From NCBI RefSeq assembly GCF_932276165.1, contig NC_064009.1, positions 10,726,001-10,790,000 on the forward strand: 64,000 bases of DNA. Reading direction: 5' to 3'. Positions 46,001-55,937 of the stretch are shown here, piece after piece; position 1 is the stretch's first letter, and every line of letters starts with the position of its first letter. The notes under the pieces were generated by a model. It saw only the letters and a list, made by a program, of their open reading frames with translations, ran no database searches and had not been told where the DNA came from. Made by a program: the position numbers and the translations under genes. The DNA comes from Plutella xylostella. Lineage: Eukaryota; Arthropoda; Insecta; Lepidoptera; Plutellidae.

Positions 46001-47692
46001 AGATCCATTTGCCGCTTGAACCTTGATAAGGGCTGTAGCCAGCAGGACCTCGACTACGTCTCGCTCATTATTCATAGCTACGTTGCTTGATTGATTTCTG
46101 TTATTTTGCTCTGACCTACTAAATGCCTCGTGCAACCATGTATTATGAAATCCGCCACACTGGCGACAACGCGATTCTGATACGCAAGCATTTCCATGGT
46201 GGTCATATAAACAATTTACACAATAGTTGAATTTTTGCACTACATTCAATTTTTCCTTGCTTTGCAGTTTTAAAAATTGGTTGCATTGAATTAATAAATG
46301 TTTTTTATTGCATAGTCTGCATCCTGTTCTATTTTCGAAATTGCTGTTTTTGTTTGAATTTAATGGTTTTTTACTGCTGCTGAATGATTTGTAAAAGTTA
46401 TTATTTTTGGAATTTTTTGGCACTTCATGCTGTTGAGATGATTTTGGTGTCTCTAACTTACGCCTCGATGATTCCAATGATGTAAATTTATTTTCCAAGA
46501 ACTGTAGGAACTCTTTCAGTGATGGTATGGCTCGCGGATCTGATACTGATTCCACGTAATCCTGTAGCGTCTCGGCGTCCAGTTTTTGGGAAACAATGTG
46601 GACTATCAGCGGATCCCAGGTCGATGTATCGATACCTAGGTTATTGATAGCATACAGACTCTCCTTGGTAGTGTCGTGTATTTTCTTAATTTGAGTTGCT
46701 GACTGCTGCTGCACGCATGATAAATTCATAAGTGTACTTGCGTGATTGGAGAAGATTAATTTGATATTGTGATACCTATGGGTTAATATTTCCCAACAGG
46801 TGTCATAATTGGCTGCACTGATATTAAGATGCTGGACCAACTTTTCTGCTTCACCTCTGAGTTTGCTTTTAAGAAATTGCATTTTCTGTGCATCTGATAA
46901 CGACCTATTGTTATGAATCGCCTCGACGAACAAATCCTTAAAAGATATCCAGCTCCGATAATCACCACTGAAGAACGGAATGTCCATTTGCGGTGTTGAT
47001 TTATCTCTGTGAGAGACGGACCACATTTTAGTATTAAGGGCCTTTTTGATAGTTTGATACCTATGCTCATACTTTATAAATGACTCTTCATATTCAGCAT
47101 TTCTTTCTAGCGATTCGCTATCGATCTCCCAATGTAAAGAATCGATAGTCGACCATCTAGCTTGTAAGTTTTTTAGTATATCGTCAAACTCCCATTTTTC
47201 CGAGATTGCGTCAAGATTAATAGTTGATAAAGTGTGGGCGAAAGCCTTAAATTTACTACGCTGTTTACGAAGTAAATACTCCAGGTTCGCGGATATCGAT
47301 TGCTGATTCGACGGGGTCTTCGGTATGGCACCCATTTCAGTTGATACAGGTACTTGGGGCCATTGAAACTTAGGTTTTTGTAGAGGGGATGATGGTTTAG
47401 TATAATTAGCTCTGATAAAAGACTGAATATACTCCTTGACATCGTTATACATCTTCTCCGCGTTATTTAAATAATCTTGCGCAAAATACTCGTGCTCACT
47501 TATTTCATATTGCCTTAACTTCTGATCATTGTTTTGAAACTCTATCCAGTATTTTTCTAAAGTTTCTAACCGTCTCTGACTCGAATCAAGAGACTTACGA
47601 TCTATCGTGTCTTTCTTAAAATTTCTCAGTTGATTTTTAATAGCCTCTAAAATCTGAACTTGATTTTCGAAAAGTGCCTCTACCTGCTCCAT
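40082..47692 (-). CDS. BEL/Pao gag-pol-env-like polyprotein
   Basis: 2,536 codons without interruption. Approximate order: N-terminal coiled-coil-like Gag; DUF1759-type Gag region with FFSGDYRSW (about 240); Cys/His knuckles (about 457-510); aspartic protease DQGSQTS (about 573); reverse transcriptase with YMDD (about 974); RNase H with GFCDAS (about 1150); integrase with an HHCC-like zinc region (about 1475-1515) and D, D, E residues near 1537, 1602 and 1655; then an envelope-like part. That part has a hydrophobic leader (about 1862-1885), a basic furin-like site RPRRG followed by a Gly-rich hydrophobic stretch (about 1985), and a membrane segment near 2410-2430. This layout resembles baculovirus F-type envelopes found in some insect LTR elements. 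The fusion of env to pol in one frame is unusual; splicing or processing would be needed to free it. Confidence 0.9.
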   Translation of the reverse strand: MEQVEALFENQVQILEAIKNQLRNFKKDTIDRKSLDSSQRRLETLEKYWIEFQNNDQKLRQYEISEHEYFAQDYLNNAEKMYNDVKEYIQSFIRANYTKPSSPLQKPKFQWPQVPVSTEMGAIPKTPSNQQSISANLEYLLRKQRSKFKAFAHTLSTINLDAISEKWEFDDILKNLQARWSTIDSLHWEIDSESLERNAEYEESFIKYEHRYQTIKKALNTKMWSVSHRDKSTPQMDIPFFSGDYRSWISFKDLFVEAIHNNRSLSDAQKMQFLKSKLRGEAEKLVQHLNISAANYDTCWEILTHRYHNIKLIFSNHASTLMNLSCVQQQSATQIKKIHDTTKESLYAINNLGIDTSTWDPLIVHIVSQKLDAETLQDYVESVSDPRAIPSLKEFLQFLENKFTSLESSRRKLETPKSSQQHEVPKNSKNNNFYKSFSSSKKPLNSNKNSNFENRTGCRLCNKKHLLIQCNQFLKLQSKEKLNVVQKFNYCVNCLYDHHGNACVSESRCRQCGGFHNTWLHEAFSRSEQNNRNQSSNVAMNNERDVVEVLLATALIKVQAANGSYQQMRALIDQGSQTSLITENAAQQLGINRQRCNGVIFGVGVKENACKGMINITCLSNHGDYQFTTDVFIMRSLINKLPNQSFPKPSWSFLENIQLSDPDFNISRPVDLLLGADVYSSIIMNGIIRENQSLPIAQQTRLGWILCGRVKSYHCNVVINNLDEIKRFWTTEDIGEEPSMSKEDYDCVQFYKETTTRREDGRYVVRLPLKSDANELLGDSRSKAVAQFRQLERKFHQQPELARDYQAFLKEYEELGHMHLVSAESSSMQSSRFFFPHHCVKRAESTTTSLRVVFNGSSRSSSGHSLNDVMYTGPNLQKDLFDLILKWRIHQFAFTADIEKMYRQILVHPDDQQYQMIIWRDSPNQPLQEYQLETVTYGCCSSPFIAMMTLQHLANEESSNYSTNAVKDVMECFYMDDYLSGSDSIESARKLQSEVISMLKSAGMNLRKWSSNKPELLEGMSTVGNQQQTFDFKHQESTKTLGLRWFPATDNFGFKFNIEQTKTESTKRQLLSSISKLFDPQGYTTPVSTKLKLLFQKTCLLEKLNWDDQLPQEIEKEFIDIKKDIEYINNTRIPRWLGTNQSKEIQLHGFCDASTKAYASVIYCRISDEKADGGTSIVLVAAKSRLASPAKDLSLPRLELSGAYLLALLTQRVLACLLPLKVTVFAWCDSTAVLGWLQGDPKRWKAFVANRVLKTTEIIPAESWHYVKSGENPADCASRGISAEALIQHPLWWTGPSFLKTFDEKSINKTQTVFVTDQEVKRSQITEASNVSAATVSNATPRQSGDIISAILNQNSNWTRAVRVLAWVMRMAPGLKGKQTFLTVGELRRAKHMIIKHIQGLVFEKDISKLRQKKPLDKGSRLLSLNPFLDENGLLRVNSRLKNANINQDTIYPIIIPHDHHLEDLIIDHTHKMTFHGGPRLTLAWIRKEYWIIGGNRSVKKRLRMCVNCRRHSPSKHTQIMGNLPESRVNPTRPFYHTGVDYTGFIEIKANKGRGIKTSKGYVAVFVCMVTKAYHFEVVSDLTSSATIAAIRRFSARRGVPTNLYSDCGSNFCGSNNILEREMINLIINQPEFQSEISMMDIKWHFNAPSWPSAGGLWEGAVKRLKYHMKRVIGEQKLTYEELSTITAQLEACLNTRPLCTLTESPDDLDYLTPSHFLSSGPVATIIETERDQRTRWQLSQKIFQDIWKRWKSEYLTELSTRSKWHKAQPNFKLNDIVLIHDANLPAGKWALGKVIDIHPGTDGFVRVVSLKTKNGILKRPISKISLLPTSYPSETASSTKQDELPTEEQTAKTSERRKTRKVGSVNFITLALTFLAMMVPSAHCNNSNLYNISRFDTNKSIYFDPLSSMRLIQDNWKLIVYYNLEPYYQSTMLCKKYINHLENLCSSMKGNKQCEVVILQLHHSYTELEYYHNMMLGEQFVSQARPRPRRGLINGVGSIANSLFGVLDDQFAQQYRKDIQLLRENQDHLGALWRNQTSVVEAEYNLLKRVEVSMEKQYKTFNQHLIQYEQTSNSLQKGLQREMNLNEFTISSIIANNLLHNLKNIQNSLIDTVTDAYHGKFDIHLITPNQLREELSTVSSQLSKELTLPITNLQTELPKIYHLLRVKGRVTKDYLIFEIIIPLVSRDDYFIYQMISIPQQIGKSMISVTPIADHLAVNIHRDTYLPMSMNDLQQCIEYDYNVRLCEPKTPIYQKKMDSNLCVKDSKSNQCYYESEGCTNRWQKLKELNAYMYFCCNSCSFKFMCDYQVTVERAVKAGIIKLSHGCVIKGDEFIVHSHKEPVSKIHVQADLVTKTIPSMNNIINLTIPVNKLEDDFEADNTSLKRIGEQIQQLKAAGSSVAEMSYHDVHHYISIYMVVSCCVVAGAAFAWRRWRRGRHTARLAPRSPAPAPAPAPPACTPVHLAGAGATSECRVNVCYEHDRASNSQCISGSDNQCGSEGQYSKFNIIEPSGASGKQSAHGRNKTRFNFNDIIIHS

Positions 47693-47853
47693 GATGCTCG
47701 GAGTTGATAGTGAATAAGATAATGGAAAGATCTTACTTTGATCTGCTGCTGCTGCGGTGGTAGGGTCACTCGGCTGCTGCTGCCGTTAATCGTTGATACT
47801 TGCTCTACGCTTTGCTGACAAGCGTGAAGCGCTGCTGTTCGCTCCTGCTCGCG

Positions 47854-48030
47854 GCTGATATGCCAGGAGATGCCCGACTGATATGCCAGGAGGTGCCCGA
47901 CTGATACGCCAGGAGGTGCCCGACTGATATGCCAGGAGGTGCCCGACTGATATGCCAGGAGATGCTCGACTGATGTACCCGGAGATGCCCGGCTGCTATG
48001 CCAGGCGGGGTCCGACTGATATGCCAGACC
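47854..48030. repeat. 23-bp minisatellite in the BEL/Pao leader
   Basis: About eight units of CTGATATGCCAGGAGGTGCC plus CGA, the last ones diverged. It lies between the 5' LTR and the start codon on the element's RNA. Confidence 0.9.
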
Positions 48031-48240
48031 ACTGTTAATTCACCAGGAACTCACTGTAGCTGTTATGCTACTCCAGTCACTACTTTAGCTGATTTGCTAC
48101 ACTGATAAGTACGGAGAGTGGATGCTTTCCACTGCGGTTACCGGACCACTTTTACGACACAGTCACAGTTTTTCAATGATTATCTGTTTAACACTCGCGA
48201 AGTGATCCCGCCAATTCCGAAGGCTCGAAGGACCATAAGA

Positions 48241-48497
48241 TGTTGGGGTTTCCAACTGATTGATAGAGAGGATGATAATTGATAAGATGATGTTTAAAGA
48301 AGAGAAATATTTATTTACCGAAAGACTATGCTAATGATAGATTATAGCTAAATGATAATGAGTACGCGTCAACCGTGATTCCGATACAAACGTGAACTAA
48401 AGTAATTTATAATAATAAGTAAGTTGACGCGCGAACTGATGATGTTGCAGAAATAATTAGATAGGTATTTACTTAACCATGTACGGTGTTCCGTACA
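48241..48497 (-). repeat. 5' LTR of the BEL/Pao element
   Basis: 257 bp, matches 39713-39969 by eye; followed by GATAT (48498-48502). Confidence 0.95.
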
Positions 48498-48502
48498 GAT
48501 AT

Positions 48503-50685
48503 AATATGCTGCACATGTAGGTTTTGGCTTAGTATACCGTACTGTAGTAGAGCTGATGGTGTCGTGTCGCGTGTCGCACATGACTCACCTGCGGGCACTA
48601 GGCTACGTACAGTTTCAGCGTGACTCACTCACATGTGAAAACAAACCAGAGATGTGTAGGTACCTTCATATAGCACCATGTATAGGTAATATTATGAGTA
48701 ATCGGCTTATGTTAAAACAGGTGAATTTCTGACTGGATGTTCATTCAATATGTAGGCTTTCATATTAGCTGAAAAAAACCTCCTTGGTAACTTGGTCATT
48801 TTAATTCATTTTTGTATTTTTTATGGTAGTTCATGAATCTTATTTGAATAGTGAACATTCGTAAGATTCATACATACCATAACCCAAAAGCTTAGGTATT
48901 TGTATAGTTACCACATAGGTCTTCAGTATGTATACTGTAAAACAATGTTGAATCTGAGCAATCATGATAAGTTTTGGTCAAAATCAACGCGACCTTACAA
49001 AATTAATCACACCTTTAGGTACAACTCATCACATATTTTTGTGATAGCTTATGGGATTATGACAATGAATGAATGAGACGAGCGACTAGCGGTGTCCCGT
49101 AGTCCCGTAGTAAAGTGAGTAGTGAGTCACCGGATCATCTCACTCTGTTGGCGCGTGGACAGCTGACCAGCCTGTGTCAGCGTCCAATGACACCAGAGAT
49201 TAGGTCAGGTTCACTGTCGTATGTAATGCCTGGGTAATCTAGATAACTACTGTGACTCAAAAGTTCAATAAACACTTTGTATGGGACCGCTCGCGCTGCC
49301 TAGCTGTTTGTGTTTCATAATATCAAGAAAGTTGTTCAGTAGGTACTTCGAGTGATAAGATGACTGACCATCACACTGACTAAAATGACTCAGAAGATCA
49401 ATAAACATTCGACTGAACGTGAATTAAAAGATTTCTTGTATGTCGGAGTTCTTCGCTTGCCTTGGGGAACTTCGCGGATACAATGAAGGGAAAATGTGAC
49501 TGACAATAAACACAGTTCAAACCAAGGCATACCTACGCATACAATTTAAAATGAAGAAACATGGAATAGAGGTAGAGTCTAGCAACGCCAACTTAGTAAC
49601 GGGGAATAGGTGGTGGATTTTATCTCTAAATGAAATTTATTTATTATTTATTTATTTATAATCATTGCAGTGATACATAGGGTACAGAAGAATTCCCACA
49701 AAACCAATATTTTTGGTTTGACTGTGGGTAAACGGTGACATTTTAATTAAGCTATTATTAAAAAAATAACAATATAATTGACTGTGTCAAGTGAGCAGTG
49801 CAAGGAAGGCACCACTCTCAATCATAATAAGTTTTAAGTATCATAATAAGTTTTAAGTAAATGTTTTTTTAATAATGTTTTAAATAAAGATATTTTTTTC
49901 TCATTTTTAATACTTACCGGTAAATACAAACATACATTACATGGTACCGGTCAAAATCATAACCCTCCTTTTCGCTTCGCTGTAGTCGGGTAATAAAGGA
50001 GAATAGGTCGTACCATGTCAGTATCAGAAATTACTTAAGTAGAGGTTAAAACAATAATTGATTCCCTATTAAACTTTTTCAGGTGTTGGCACTATTAAGT
50101 AAGTCTCTATTGCTTAGTTGGTGTTTTCTGTAATAATCTTATATGTACAGGTCTAGAAAACCTCTAAAAATAAAGAAATCTAAGATCTCTAGAAATATTA
50201 AGCCGAAAGGGGATAAATCAGGGGATCATTAGAATCGGTTAATACCCGGTGCCCAAAATGGAAATTTATATCCTATTTTCCCTCTTTAACCACTACACTA
50301 TAGTCTATTTTATGACGAAAGTATGACCAACTACCCTTAACACGTTCACTGACACTGGAATTAAAGGAGATTTAATTATTATTGTGTAAGTATAAATTTT
50401 GCAAATGGTGTTATGTCTTTTTTATTTTCAATTTATTTCAGGAATCCTAAATTAGTAAACTTATAGATCTTGGCAGTTGCCGCTAACTTTTTTTTATGTG
50501 TTAGAAACTGAAATATAAGTTACTTACTGTAGGTATATAAATTGCATTTTTATACAGTTTTGATCAATTAAAAATATTAAATAACTCCTTGTAATTTGTT
50601 AAATAGTTCATAATAAAATCTACTTAAATAACCGCAAAATTTAAATTTGGGTAAAGAGGTAATAAAAATCAGAAATATTTAAAAC
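48503..50685. other. Gene-free spacer
   Basis: No supported gene. AT-rich with a retroposon tail at 49629-49740, and at about 49957-50000 a reversed repeat end reading CCCGACTACAGCGAAGCG on minus, like the one near 27967. Confidence 0.6.
49629..49740 (-). repeat. LINE 3'-end with hairpin
   Basis: TTTATTTATT-rich tail (an A-rich tail on minus) followed by the hairpin CCCACAAAACCAATA ... GGTTTGACTGTGGG. A related piece is at 53478-53580. Confidence 0.55.
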
Positions 50686-50692
50686 ATGTAAA

Positions 50693-51299
50693 TTTATTAT
50701 TGTCAACAGTGCTGGAGCCTTCAGGCTGCGGAGGAATATCTCTTACTTTCTTAAAATAATTTAAAAAACTTTAACATTACATAGAGCCTGATACAGGCCG
50801 TCAGGTACCGGGGACTCTGCGTCATCAGCGTTCACACTCGAGCTGCCATCCATCATCACACAACATAGTCTGTACATATCTAGCGCCTAATCATTTACAA
50901 CCACTGGTTTGTCATGAGTATTCAGACAAATTGCCTAGTAAAAATATTAAATAATACAAACTATAAGTCAAATTAAATACTGAGTTTCACAAATTCGATC
51001 AACATTAAAATCATAGCTCACATAAATTACACATAATACAAAATCAAATCTGCTTTCGCACTTCAGTCAATAAATATAAAATAAATTAACTTACGTCACC
51101 TCTTATACGATAAATTACTTTCACACTTTGACCATCAAGTCCAGCCGCACCATTTCACTAACCTTAATAGTTTCTAACTTTGAGTCACACATTATGTACA
51201 AAGTTTTCAAGCACGCGGATAAATAACATCACTGGAATAGGAACTGTAGTGTCGCCCGGGCGGGCGGGCGCTGGGCGGCGCTGGGAGGCGCGCTCAGCG
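50693..51299 (-). other. 3' UTR of the IL-17-like gene
   Basis: AATAAA on minus at 50693-50698 (TTTATT on plus) gives a 3' UTR of about 600 bases. No other signal fits better. Confidence 0.5.
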
Positions 51300-51716
51300 T
51301 CAGGCGGGCGGCAGCGAGTTCTCCAGGCTGCCGGCCGTGGCGTGGTCCGGGAACATGCAGGAGCAGCCCACCGGCACGTCGTAGGTCGTGGTGTTGTCGG
51401 CGCTGCGGTAGTACACCAGCACCGTGTCGTGCAGCTCCACGCACTGCCCGCGCCGCGCGTGCCACTTCATGTCCTCACACTTGTGCTTGTGGTGGTGCGT
51501 CTGCACCGGCTTGGCCGCCGCCGCGCCAACGCACTTGATCACCTTGATCCTCCGCGGCACCCGGTCCGGGTCTTCGTCGATGTCCACCACGTAGGGGCAC
51601 AGCGTCTTGTTCACCGCCCTCAGCACGTCCACAGACTTGACTTCGGGGGCGGGCGTCGGCGCCGCGCGCACAACCGCCGCTGCGACTACTACTGTTAGGA
51701 AGATTGCGATCTGCAT
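51300..51716 (-). CDS. Secreted IL-17-like cysteine-rich protein (candidate)
   Basis: 138 aa in one exon. The chosen ATG gives a clear signal peptide MQIAIFLTVVVAAAVVRA, cleaved before APTP; an in-frame ATG further upstream (51863) would bury it. The mature part has six Cys. LCPYVVDIDEDPDRVPRRI followed by KC, then CVELHDTVLVYYR and YDVPVGCSC, reproduce the order of IL-17 family marks: an acidic DP-R-P stretch before a Cys, a beta strand, and a final V-GCxC. IL-17 proteins are secreted cystine-knot cytokines acting on cell-surface receptors. One N-glycosylation site (NKT) and a His-rich linker are seen. Alternatives are other insect cystine-knot ligands (Trunk, Spaetzle, PTTH), which fit the spacing less well. 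A TATA-like CTATTTAAG lies about 80 bases upstream (51795-51803). Confidence 0.6.
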   Translation of the reverse strand: MQIAIFLTVVVAAAVVRAAPTPAPEVKSVDVLRAVNKTLCPYVVDIDEDPDRVPRRIKVIKCVGAAAAKPVQTHHHKHKCEDMKWHARRGQCVELHDTVLVYYRSADNTTTYDVPVGCSCMFPDHATAGSLENSLPPA

Positions 51717-51794
51717 GTTGGTTTTGGGTGAGTGAGTCGTCCGTCTCAAGGAGAGTCTGGATTGTAAGTAGTGGATAGGTGTGTCACGAAGAAG

Positions 51795-51803
51795 CTTAAA
51801 TAG
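51795..51803 (-). promoter_or_regulatory. TATA-like box upstream of the IL-17-like gene
   Basis: Minus strand CTATTTAAG, about 80 bases before the ATG, in front of a GC-rich stretch at 51800-51915. Position fits a short 5' UTR. Confidence 0.45.
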
Positions 51804-52799
51804 AAGGCTGGCTAGGGCCGCGGCGAGGGGCGGCGGCGCGCGCGGGGTCGCGTGTGACATCACTCGGGCGCGCGCGGCGGCGGAGAGCGGCGGCCCCTCG
51901 GCTCGGCCGCCGGCAAACTTGTGGACTTATTTCGTGAAGTGTTGTGCATTGTGAGTTTCTGTGCCTTTCTGGATTGTTTTGGAACATCAACGTAAACAGT
52001 GTCTTCAAGTCGTGGATTGTTCTGGTATTAAGTGGCGTTTGATAACAAAAGTTCGTTTGTGAAAGTAGGTCGTGAAAAGTTCTCAAACTTTCGATACATG
52101 CTTAAGAGCTTATTTGTTATTAGTGTTTGTTTATAAGAATTAGAAGATAATTGCACTATTATCAGCACAGCAGTTGACTATAAATATTTACCTAAAAAAC
52201 TATTATTTATAATATTTAGGTAAATGTATTGATCTCTACATTTAAAAAAGTTTTCGAACAATAACAATCTGAACCTGTAAGAAGCTTTTATGTTTATTTA
52301 ATTACAATTTAAACTAACCAATCACAATTACAGTGGTGATACGGAACCCCAATTAGGTATAAAATGATTGGTTGACGTCAAAGCTTGATAGATATGAACT
52401 ACCAATGGCATAAAGTAATCGGAATCGAATAGGTATTTCTACGTCATCACCTATGTGTCCCTTTCTATCATTGGTCAATTAATGTGCAGGCGTTTCATTT
52501 GTTTGTAAACATGCCATTGTTATGTCATATCTACGATACGAGTGTAATGATTTGTTATTGTTTGAAACCGCTTAGTGTTTGTACTTACCTATACTATGAG
52601 ATATAAAGTCTTGCAAAGAGGAATTGTCTTAGGTCATGGTAAAACTTCAATTGATAAATTATTATTTTTTTAAAGTAGACATTTTTTATTTATGTGTGTG
52701 TGTAGAGTAGATACTACCTATTTTATTTATTTTAAATCTGGAAACTGTGCATAGCTTAACCTTGACTTTCCTAGTTACTACTTTTATAAAAAATAAAAT

Positions 52800-52910
52800 G
52801 TTGCTTCATCTGAAACTTATATTCAGCTGTCCGACACCCATAACACAGGTTCTGCCTAGCTTGGGGTCGGATGGCCGTGTGTGAGCTGTCCCCACATATT
52901 TATTTATTTA
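52800..52910 (+). repeat. Retroposon tail
   Basis: Ends GTGAGCTGTCCCCACATATT followed by TTAT repeats, the style of a lepidopteran LINE or SINE 3' end. Confidence 0.5.
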
Positions 52911-53477
52911 TTTGTGTGTGCTATTAATGATGCGGCAGTAAACGTGTTAAGTACAGGTTCAGATATAAATAATTATAATAATAAAAATATTAATATAAAT
53001 TTTAAATTAAGTAGATTAGTTAAAGTTTTAGAAAATTTAATAACATTGTGCAATAGGTAACCTGCTGAAAAATTACGCAATACGGAATTTTATTGGAGGT
53101 CTTCAATATGGACTGTTATTTTTGAAATTAAATGTATAGGTTTATTAGGTATACATACTTAAGTACCTATACCCTATACAAAGTCTTGCAAATATATGGA
53201 ATAGGGTACCAACTTCAATTTGTAAATTCGTAAAAAACCTAATAGTACAAAAGACACGTGACCAACAAAGTTTCTATGACATTTTTTTTTAAATGACCGC
53301 AATTTTTTTTTAAATAACCCCATACCTATTTGATTTACCCTTTTTGCGACAACCTGTAAAGTTCTTTATTTATAATACTAGTGAAGCTGAAGGGTTCCTA
53401 GGTCACTACTAAAACAAATGGCTAATATTATAGTAACAGATGTTATTATTGTCAGAGTCATCATCATATGGGAGTAT

Positions 53478-53580
53478 GTTTTTATTTTTATTTATTAAGT
53501 ATTTATTAAGTAATCATAAAAAACACAGTACAATTAACAATGACCCACAAAACCAGTTTACTGGTTTGTCTGTGGATTCA
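53478..53580 (-). repeat. LINE 3'-end with hairpin, second piece
   Basis: T-rich tail then CCCACAAAACCAGTTTACTG and GGTTTGTCTGTGG folding on itself, as at 49629-49740. Confidence 0.55.
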
Positions 53581-55937
53581 GACTTCACTCTTAATAAACT
53601 AATTTTATTCTATTTTTAAGAAACTTAGTGCTTAACAATAAATTTAACTTGATACTTGTTTAAACATCAGACAATAGGTATCTATATTTTACTTAACAAA
53701 TGTTTTTTTAACAATCTTGAGAATCTTGCCTTATTTGTGACTTGCCTTATGTACTTACTGCATTCTGTTTTATACTATAAAAACACGTTTAAAGGATGTT
53801 TAGAAAGGAATATGAACAAATGCTGATCACATGATCGCTTTCAGAGCCTCAAAATCTTTATAAATATGTGCAAAATTCTGTACTAAACACCAGTTAAACC
53901 GTGAGCCGTGATTTAATTGTTTTAGGTTTCGATAGAATAGAATAATTTAGGTTAGTTATTTTTAAATGTTAAACATTGTATAGTAGAGGTGGAGTCAATC
54001 AATATTTACATTTTGTAAGATGTAAGCACGCCTATTTATGGATTACTACATTTATAAAACTCTCTGGGAAATTTTCAATGAGATGATAAAATTGTAGAGC
54101 TAATAAGATAAGAATAACTTAAATAATAAAATGAAATATTTTGTAAATACTGTTTGTTCGGATAAAACCTTAGCCGAAACGAGTTCTTATTTTTAATGTA
54201 TATACTCTACATATTTCGGCTACGCAACATGAGAGATTGTTACATATTTCCGATAATAATTAGGTACTTATGTATTTATTAATTATTTATATTTCAATAT
54301 AAGTTGTTACAAAAATGGCTGTTTTGTATTTATTGTATATTTGTTAGTGGCATAAGTAATATTTTAAATAAAAAAATATAAGTTCAAATATTACCTCCGA
54401 CTTTATTTTTCATCGAAATTACTTCATGATTCAGTATTTTATAATACACAAGATGATTCATGTCATACATAACGTAATCTACTATTTCTACTCCATCATA
54501 ACAACAGTAACTATACAACCAGCATATTATTAAGAAGCCTGTGTTGTGTTTCCATACCGCCAGCTGTCACTTGCACTTTCTCTGGCAAAGAATCCTACCC
54601 CATGAGCAACATTAGCAATAAACAATTCATAAGCTGCTGCCACAGGTAGCCTTTGACAGTGGCCAGGTTTCGTTTCCCCACACTCAACCAACCAAAGCTT
54701 GCCAAAGGTAAAAAGTTTCAGGTAGAAACGCCACATTGTATTACTGAAATCCATAGATTACCCTACCCATGAATAATCATGAACCTAATAAGGTTCCTAC
54801 TGCTTAATTATACTCATTAAAACATACTTAATTGTCCTAATCGCTGTCTGACTGATTGGTCGCAAACTAGCAAGTAAATTATCTAGAAGCACAAATTCAA
54901 TACTCACTCACTTCACTTTCAGAGTATATTAATACTACGTAAGTATACTGTGCCTTTACGCAGTTTATTAATCTATCTAAAATTGGAGTTTTTACAATGG
55001 GGAACTAGATCTCTTGATTTGAAGGCGTTCACACCAATAGCCAGTATATGCGGGTAGGTTATAGCATAGTATAACAAGTACAGTAGTAGTCGTAAGTACT
55101 AGTACTCGTTATTCTATGGTTATAGGTACCATTATGGGTCTGTGGGCTCTCGATAGGGTAATTGAGTCAGGGATGGCCGGGAGGGATGCATATTTTAATA
55201 AGAGTTTTAATTATACGTTAATAGAATATACATAGGTACGAGTAATAAAGCTTTATTACATGAACCTAAAGTCCAATAATAATAACGTAGTTACTACCTA
55301 GTAAATTCTAAATAATTAATTCATATTTATTTAGACTACATATTCCGTAACAAAATTACTATGGTAAGTTCCTGCCTAAATATCCTCTTGCATAAAAAGT
55401 CAAAAACCCACCACCACGCCTCCTTCATTCCGTTACAACCAAACCTCCACCGGAGAACACCGCACACGTCACAAACAAACCGACCAGACGAACTCATCTC
55501 GAGTTATCCTGCCGCAAACCCACCTGAGGAAACTCGTGTCTGCCACGCGCCGCGTCACGCGCCTGCTACCGTGACGTGGCAAGTAACGACCACAACCGCT
55601 CACACCTCTAGGTACATTACTGGCAATGCACGCCACAGCCTCTGCAGTGCAGTTCGCAACCACCAGTGTACAGCTTAGCTACTGTTTCGATCGTCAGCAT
55701 AGATCGGTCAATATGCTACAGGTAAATCTGGCCACAAATAGACTGGTGATTATTATTGTAATTATAGAGTGATGTGAGGTGATTATGATAATGGTGCGGA
55801 ATGTGAGACGAACGGCTCGTGACGCGTCGGGCGAGCCGGCACGCGCGCCGCGCACGAGACTCACGACTCTGAGTTGTGGATGTGGCATTGTTATAGATCC
55901 GTACCAGCTCACCTGCTACTCTGTAGGGTTTAGAATA

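Larger units (their letters stand above)
39708..48502 (-). mobile_element. BEL/Pao LTR retrotransposon with envelope-like region
   Basis: 8,785-bp element (39713-48497), minus strand, in a 5-bp GATAT duplication, with 257-bp LTRs identical by eye. One long frame covers gag, pol and an envelope-like part. The leader (47693-48240) holds a 23-bp minisatellite. The purine-rich CAGTGCGGGAGTA lies before the 3' LTR, and the same CTCCCGCACTGA core recurs at about 40200. TGGTCCTTCGAGCC beside the 5' LTR is a candidate primer site. Intact LTRs and frame point to a recent, perhaps still competent, insertion. Confidence 0.93.
51917..55937. other. Long AT-rich spacer without supported genes
   Basis: Contains retroposon ends at 52800-52910 (GGGGTCGGATGGCCGTGTGT and a TATT tail) and 53478-53580, both non-coding. 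Short frames such as the one at 54530-54754 have no family marks I recognise. Confidence 0.55.

Noticed and set aside
51180..51698. 172-residue plus-strand frame over the IL-17-like gene
   Set aside because: GC-rich antisense shadow; lacks a signal peptide and domain marks, unlike the minus strand.
51300..51863. Longer start for the IL-17-like protein at the upstream in-frame ATG
   Set aside because: It would place about 49 residues before a clean signal peptide and read through the TATA-like box.
54530..54754. 74-residue minus-strand frame with CGETKPGHCQRLP
   Set aside because: No recognised domain, no splice context, low Cys count; kept only as an unexplained frame.
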